Source of the DNA: an uncultured Oscillospiraceae bacterium
GTDB lineage: Bacteria > Bacillota > Clostridia > Oscillospirales > Oscillospiraceae
Assembly: GCA_910587395.1 (NCBI GenBank)
Contig: CAJULJ010000103.1
Span: 1 to 7,198 of the forward strand
Length of the DNA stretch: 7,198 nt
Reading direction: 5' to 3'
In this document: positions 5,487-7,198 of the stretch, one piece after another
Layout of the letters: each line of letters opens with the position of its first letter
How positions within the stretch are numbered: the stretch's first letter is position 1
Notes under the pieces: generated by a model
Seen by the model: the letters and a program-made list of their open reading frames with translations, nothing else
Told to the model about the DNA's origin: nothing
Database searches by the model: none
Translations under genes and position numbers: made by a program

Positions 5487-5580
5487 GTGTAGGTCGTGAC
5501 AGTTAATTCTATAAACTGTCTTATAGGCCATATTTTTTAACCTATAAGAATTTTAGTAAAATGACTATCACGACCTACAC
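5487..5580. repeat. 94-nt nested inverted repeat with AT-rich core
   Basis: Outer arms 5487-5503 (gtgtaggtcgtgacagt) and 5564-5580 are inverted copies over 17 nt with one mismatch (5500 with 5567). Inside, 5520-5527 (cttatagg) and 5541-5548 (cctataag) form a perfect 8-bp inverted repeat with a 13-nt AT-rich spacer, and 5498-5504 (gacagtt) pairs perfectly with 5514-5520 (aactgtc). The stretch 5504-5563 is far more AT-rich than the surrounding genes. It begins 5 nt after the primase stop and fills the only large gap in the replication operon. Possibilities are a replication origin, an operator for a phage regulator, or a structured RNA element. No T-tract follows an arm, so it is not a plain terminator, and no flanking target duplication is seen. 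Confidence 0.8.
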
Positions 5581-5585
5581 GCCCC

Positions 5586-7198
5586 TTAGTTCAAGAAGTC
5601 ATCAAAAGCCGCAAAATCGCGGTTTTTCAGCTTGAGGCCATGCACGATGACTCCCTTGTTGGTTCGACTGCGTGTATATCCCGCCGCATCCAGCGCGGCA
5701 TAGAACTCTGCCGTACTGCGAAAAAACTCCCCGGTATCGGCGCAGTAGGTACGGTACGCCTGATAAAGTTCGCCGGATTTGGCAGTCATGTCGGGGCCAG
5801 CTTCGCAGTTGTCCGTAACGAAATGAGCCAGCCAGTCGTTCTCCTCTCGGTACTTGGCGATAGCCGTTTCCACCACCGGGGGCAGGGCGATATGGAACCC
5901 CAGGTCAATGACCCGCTTGGCCCCCTCGATCATCCAGGCGAGGATAGCGGGACCGGCGTTCTCGTAGAGGTACTCGGCGTAGTTCTTGATGTCGCCGCTC
6001 CCGGTGATCCGGGCGTTGAACGGCACCACGATGAGCCGCCGCCAGGTACCGGCATCAATAGCGCCCACCTTGGGCAGATGGTTGGTATACAGCACCAGGG
6101 TATGGCTGGGGACAAAGCTGAAGGGGTCCTTGTACTTCTTTTCCGCATAGACTTCATCGGTGGAACACATTTGTTTCACCGTGGCAGTGTTCAACCGGGT
6201 GCCTTCCTCCAGCTCGGCGGCGATGACCAGCCGCTTGCCCTTCAGCTCCGCCATCTCCGGCTTGATGTTGCGGCGGTTGCCCACGGTCAAAGCGTCCGAA
6301 GACACGTTGCCGCTGTAGGTTCCCAGCACACGGGCCAGGGTGTTCCAGAAGGTGGATTTGCCGTTGGCCCCGCAGCCGTAGGCGATGATCATCTGCTCGA
6401 TGAACACTTTCCCGATGCAAGCGGTCCCGGCCACGAGCTGCACATAGTCCATCAGCTCCCGGTCGCCGCAGAACAGGAGGTCGAGTTGTTTCTGCCACAG
6501 GTCGGCCCCCTTGTCGCCGGGGGATACCGAGGTCACCTTGGTCATGAAATCGCTGGGGCGATGCTCCATCCGACCCGCCATCCCCAGGCGCAGGTCATAG
6601 GTGACCTCCGGGGTGCAAAGGAGATAGCAGTCCGCATCCAGCTCCTGTGGCGTGATAGCCAGCATGGGGCGGGCCTCCTTCAGTGTGTTGGTGATGTTCC
6701 GGGAGCCGCGCCGGTCCAGAGCAAAGGCTTTGTATTCCGCCGCCTTCTTGTATTTGACGTAGGCGGCGGTCTGCTCCCTGGTGAGCATGGACTCCGCCTT
6801 CTTCTTGCTCATGGCGGCGAGGATTTCCGCCGCGCCGTTTTTGGTCAGCACAGCCCAGGCGTCCTCGGCGGCGGAGGTGGCCTCCTCCAGTTGATTGGCG
6901 GTGAGCCGCTGGGCCACGGCCTGCGCCCCATGTTTGGACTCCTCCCAATAAGCGCCGTTGTAGCAGATGTAGTCGGTGGCGGGAGAGTACCGCAGTTCCC
7001 CGCCAGACACACGGGTGAGGACTTCGGCCTGCCCCACATCGGTGTAGTCCTCCGGGCAGCAGCGGAAGTCCACGTTGTACTCCTCCGGGGGAATGTAGCC
7101 CTCCTGCTGCTGGACGCGGCGGTTGAACCGAAGGGCGCTGCGCCAGATGGAGGTCAGCTCCGAATCATCCAGAGGCGGGTCGCACTTGGCGGCTTCCG
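5586..7198 (-). CDS. Phage DNA primase-helicase, P4/D5 type (C-terminal 536 residues; start lies beyond right edge)
   Basis: Replicative protein that unwinds, and in full-length members primes, phage DNA. The frame is open to the right edge; a GTG at 7073 is internal, since the sequence before it (LDDSELTSIWRSALRFN and IPPEEYN) matches the linker after a primase domain (PriCT-1 like), so the real start is outside. In fragment numbering, a D5_N-like region is followed by a superfamily 3 helicase: Walker A GCGANGKST (274-282; bases 6351-6377), Walker B LVIAAELEEG (323-332), sensor LVLYTNHLP (367-375) with N372, and arginine-finger motif TWRRLIVVPF (384-393). The C-terminus (about 445-536) holds a winged-helix-like stretch, ending FDDFLN. 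All ATPase motifs are intact. It is the first visible gene of a replication operon leading to VRR-NUC and the SNF2 helicase. The N-terminal primase-polymerase domain is assumed from family knowledge, not seen. Confidence 0.94.
   Translation of the reverse strand, partial: EAAKCDPPLDDSELTSIWRSALRFNRRVQQQEGYIPPEEYNVDFRCCPEDYTDVGQAEVLTRVSGGELRYSPATDYICYNGAYWEESKHGAQAVAQRLTANQLEEATSAAEDAWAVLTKNGAAEILAAMSKKKAESMLTREQTAAYVKYKKAAEYKAFALDRRGSRNITNTLKEARPMLAITPQELDADCYLLCTPEVTYDLRLGMAGRMEHRPSDFMTKVTSVSPGDKGADLWQKQLDLLFCGDRELMDYVQLVAGTACIGKVFIEQMIIAYGCGANGKSTFWNTLARVLGTYSGNVSSDALTVGNRRNIKPEMAELKGKRLVIAAELEEGTRLNTATVKQMCSTDEVYAEKKYKDPFSFVPSHTLVLYTNHLPKVGAIDAGTWRRLIVVPFNARITGSGDIKNYAEYLYENAGPAILAWMIEGAKRVIDLGFHIALPPVVETAIAKYREENDWLAHFVTDNCEAGPDMTAKSGELYQAYRTYCADTGEFFRSTAEFYAALDAAGYTRSRTNKGVIVHGLKLKNRDFAAFDDFLN

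Noticed and set aside
5487..5580. Inverted repeat read as a MITE or insertion sequence remnant
   Set aside because: I found no flanking target-site duplication and no transposase remnant. A single copy in the window cannot decide, so it is kept as a structural repeat only.
5487..5580. Inverted repeat read as a rho-independent terminator
   Set aside because: The outer arms are 60 nt apart and no T-tract follows either the outer or inner stem on the minus strand; genes of the same operon continue directly after it.
1..7198. CRISPR array, tRNA or integrase/att site
   Set aside because: No regularly spaced direct repeats, no tRNA-like cloverleaf with CCA-type end, and no recombinase motifs were seen in any part of the window.

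Overview
The window looks like part of a tailed (siphovirus-type) bacteriophage or prophage of a GC-rich Firmicute, most likely a gut clostridial host (Oscillospiraceae or Lachnospiraceae type). The reasons are strong GGAGG-type ribosome binding sites before nearly every gene, tight same-strand packing with overlaps, and a gene set (P4/D5-type primase-helicase, VRR-NUC, SNF2-like helicase, DUF1492-type sigma-like regulator, HNH, P27 small terminase, ParB-methyltransferase) typical of clostridial prophages. The host assignment is inference; no host gene or att site is visible. All genes read on the minus strand, so the biological order is right to left.

Replication side (7198 down to 3403): the C-terminal part of a primase/SF3 helicase enters from the right edge. 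A 122-nt noncoding gap follows, holding a 94-nt nested inverted repeat with an AT-rich core. Next come a small VRR-NUC nuclease, an overlapping SNF2-like helicase and, 2 nt later, a sigma-region-4-like regulator of the DUF1492/ArpU kind, which usually stands at the switch from early to late genes.

Cargo island (about 3402 to 1739): between the regulator and the packaging genes sits a separate cassette. It has a good sigma-70 promoter with an extended -10, a leader with a strong terminator-like hairpin, a single 460-codon gene for a NYN-domain (PIN-like) nuclease fused to an unrecognised N-terminal region, and a rho-independent terminator. The gene is visibly more AT-rich than its neighbours. 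This is the layout of a phage 'moron' and the best candidate here for an undescribed (possibly defence or exclusion) function. A second possible promoter lies between the NYN stop codon and the terminator.

Packaging side (1717 down to 1): an HNH endonuclease, a 118-nt GC-rich spacer full of small palindromes (possible packaging site), the P27-family terminase small subunit, and the start of a ParB-like/DNA-methyltransferase fusion that runs off the left edge just after its DPPY catalytic motif. The large terminase would be expected further left, outside the window.

No tRNA, rRNA, CRISPR array, insertion sequence or integrase is visible. The many plus-strand open frames are antisense shadows of GC-rich genes.
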